Shown here: positions 63,424 to 64,000 of the stretch, piece by piece
Layout: each line of letters opens with the position of its first letter
Position numbering within the stretch: the first letter of the stretch is position 1
Program-made: the position numbers and the translations under genes
Notes under the pieces: model-generated
Seen by the model: only the letters and a program-made list of their open reading frames with translations
Told to the model about the DNA's origin: nothing
The model's database searches: none
NCBI GenBank assembly: GCA_902362375.1
Contig: CABIVS010000004.1
Location: forward strand, 301,304-365,303
Length of the DNA: 64,000 bases
Reading direction: 5' to 3'
DNA from: Bacteroidaceae bacterium
GTDB taxonomy: Bacteria; Bacteroidota; Bacteroidia; Bacteroidales; Bacteroidaceae

Positions 63424-64000
63424 TTATATCAGAATTGTACCTTTAAGTGCTGTCATCTCTTCATTAAAATCTCCCAAACGTACATTGACCACCCTATTAT
63501 CCAGCGAATCATCGCTTTCCACCTCTACACGTATATAGTTCTCCGTAAATCCATGCATCGGAGCACCTGCCTTCGATTTTTCCATCAGCACCGGCATTGT
63601 CTGCCCAATATGACGAGCATAAAAGGCCTGCGTTTTTTGATCCGACAGTGTCAATAAACGTTGACTACGCTGATGTTTCTCTTCCGGGGAAACCACATAT
63701 TCTATTTTTAGGGCCTGCGTTCCGGGACGTTCGGAATAACTAAACACATGCAACTGGGTCACATTCAAACTCTCAATAAACTGATAAGCTTGTTGGAAGT
63801 ACTCCGGCGTTTCTCCACGGGTTCCCACAATCACATCCACACCGATAAAAGCATCCGGCATCACCTCTTTGATCTTCTTCACTTTGGAAGCAAAAAGAGC
63901 TGTGTCATAACGGCGGCGCATTAATTGCAAAACCTCATCACAACCGGACTGCAAAGGGATATGGAAATGAGGCATAAAACTACGGGAGTGAGACACAAAT
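63424..64000 (-). CDS. mtaB: tRNA t6A37 methylthiotransferase MtaB-like, C-terminal part
   Basis: The frame is open to the window edge, so the N-terminal MTTase domain and the radical SAM CxxxCxxC site are outside. The visible part begins inside the radical SAM barrel at FMPHFHIPLQSGCDEVLQLMRRRYD, with GVDVIVGTRGETPEYFQQ, LHVFSYSERPGTQA and a TRAM-like C-terminus (VLMEKSKAGAPMHGFTENYIRVEVE). The family adds methylthio to t6A37 of tRNA. MiaB and RimO are close relatives; the FSYSERPGT segment favours MtaB. It is the first visible gene of a tight operon with lpxL-like, GT2 and mgsA. Confidence 0.85.
   Translation of the reverse strand, partial: FVSHSRSFMPHFHIPLQSGCDEVLQLMRRRYDTALFASKVKKIKEVMPDAFIGVDVIVGTRGETPEYFQQAYQFIESLNVTQLHVFSYSERPGTQALKIEYVVSPEEKHQRSQRLLTLSDQKTQAFYARHIGQTMPVLMEKSKAGAPMHGFTENYIRVEVESDDSLDNRVVNVRLGDFNEEMTALKGTILI

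Overview
The window looks like the chromosome of a gut Bacteroides (Bacteroidota). The grounds are a SusC/SusD polysaccharide utilization locus (PUL), BACON-domain and S-S-C lipobox lipoproteins, Bacteroides-type promoters (TTTG, 19-20 bases, TAnnTTTG), a bifunctional fucokinase/GDP-fucose pyrophosphorylase (Fkp) and a VirE-type primase/HU pair. The species cannot be fixed from the sequence alone.

Positions 1-21510 are the 3' part of a PUL, ten genes on the + strand with short gaps. In order they are an esterase cut by the window edge, a CBM32/GH/CBM32/DNRLRE protein, SusC, SusD, a BACON/DUF1566-like surface lipoprotein, an agarase-like clan GH-A lipoprotein, a GH88-DUF2264 fusion, a GH43-like lipoprotein, a sulfatase-DUF2264 fusion, a stand-alone DUF2264 protein and a GH105. 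Together they fit import and stepwise trimming of an acetylated, sulfated, uronic-acid-containing glycan. GH88 and GH105 act on 4,5-unsaturated uronates, so a polysaccharide lyase is expected outside the window. No regulator is visible.

Positions 21587-40722 are mainly core genome: MATE exporter, lysS, gpsA, pgi, two small lipoproteins, a HAD phosphatase, fkp, a 36-residue membrane peptide, a BRO-N protein, tRNA-Arg(CCG), asnA, ung, lptD, an HD-domain protein and a NamZ-like muramidase.

Positions 40775-48562 are accessory in character. A divergent VirE-type primase/helicase and HU-like gene pair is bracketed by mirror-image arrays of a 15-base repeat. Beyond it lie a decayed gene, an unknown gene, a candidate small RNA with its own promoter, a transporter-gene tail duplicated 2.1 kb away, a YhcG-type PDDEXK nuclease with palindromes inside its coding sequence, a GNAT acetyltransferase and the intact BASS-like transporter.

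Positions 48704-64000 return to core genome: cell-wall amidase, MCE/MlaD protein, dnaA, nitroreductase, class II ribonucleotide reductase nrdJ, CBM20-GH77 malQ, acyltransferase 3, folB, and a minus-strand mtaB-lpxL-like-GT2-mgsA operon cut by the window edge.

The two most notable items are the DUF2264 modules fused to both a GH88 and a sulfatase in one PUL, and the primase/HU unit with its inverted repeat arrays.
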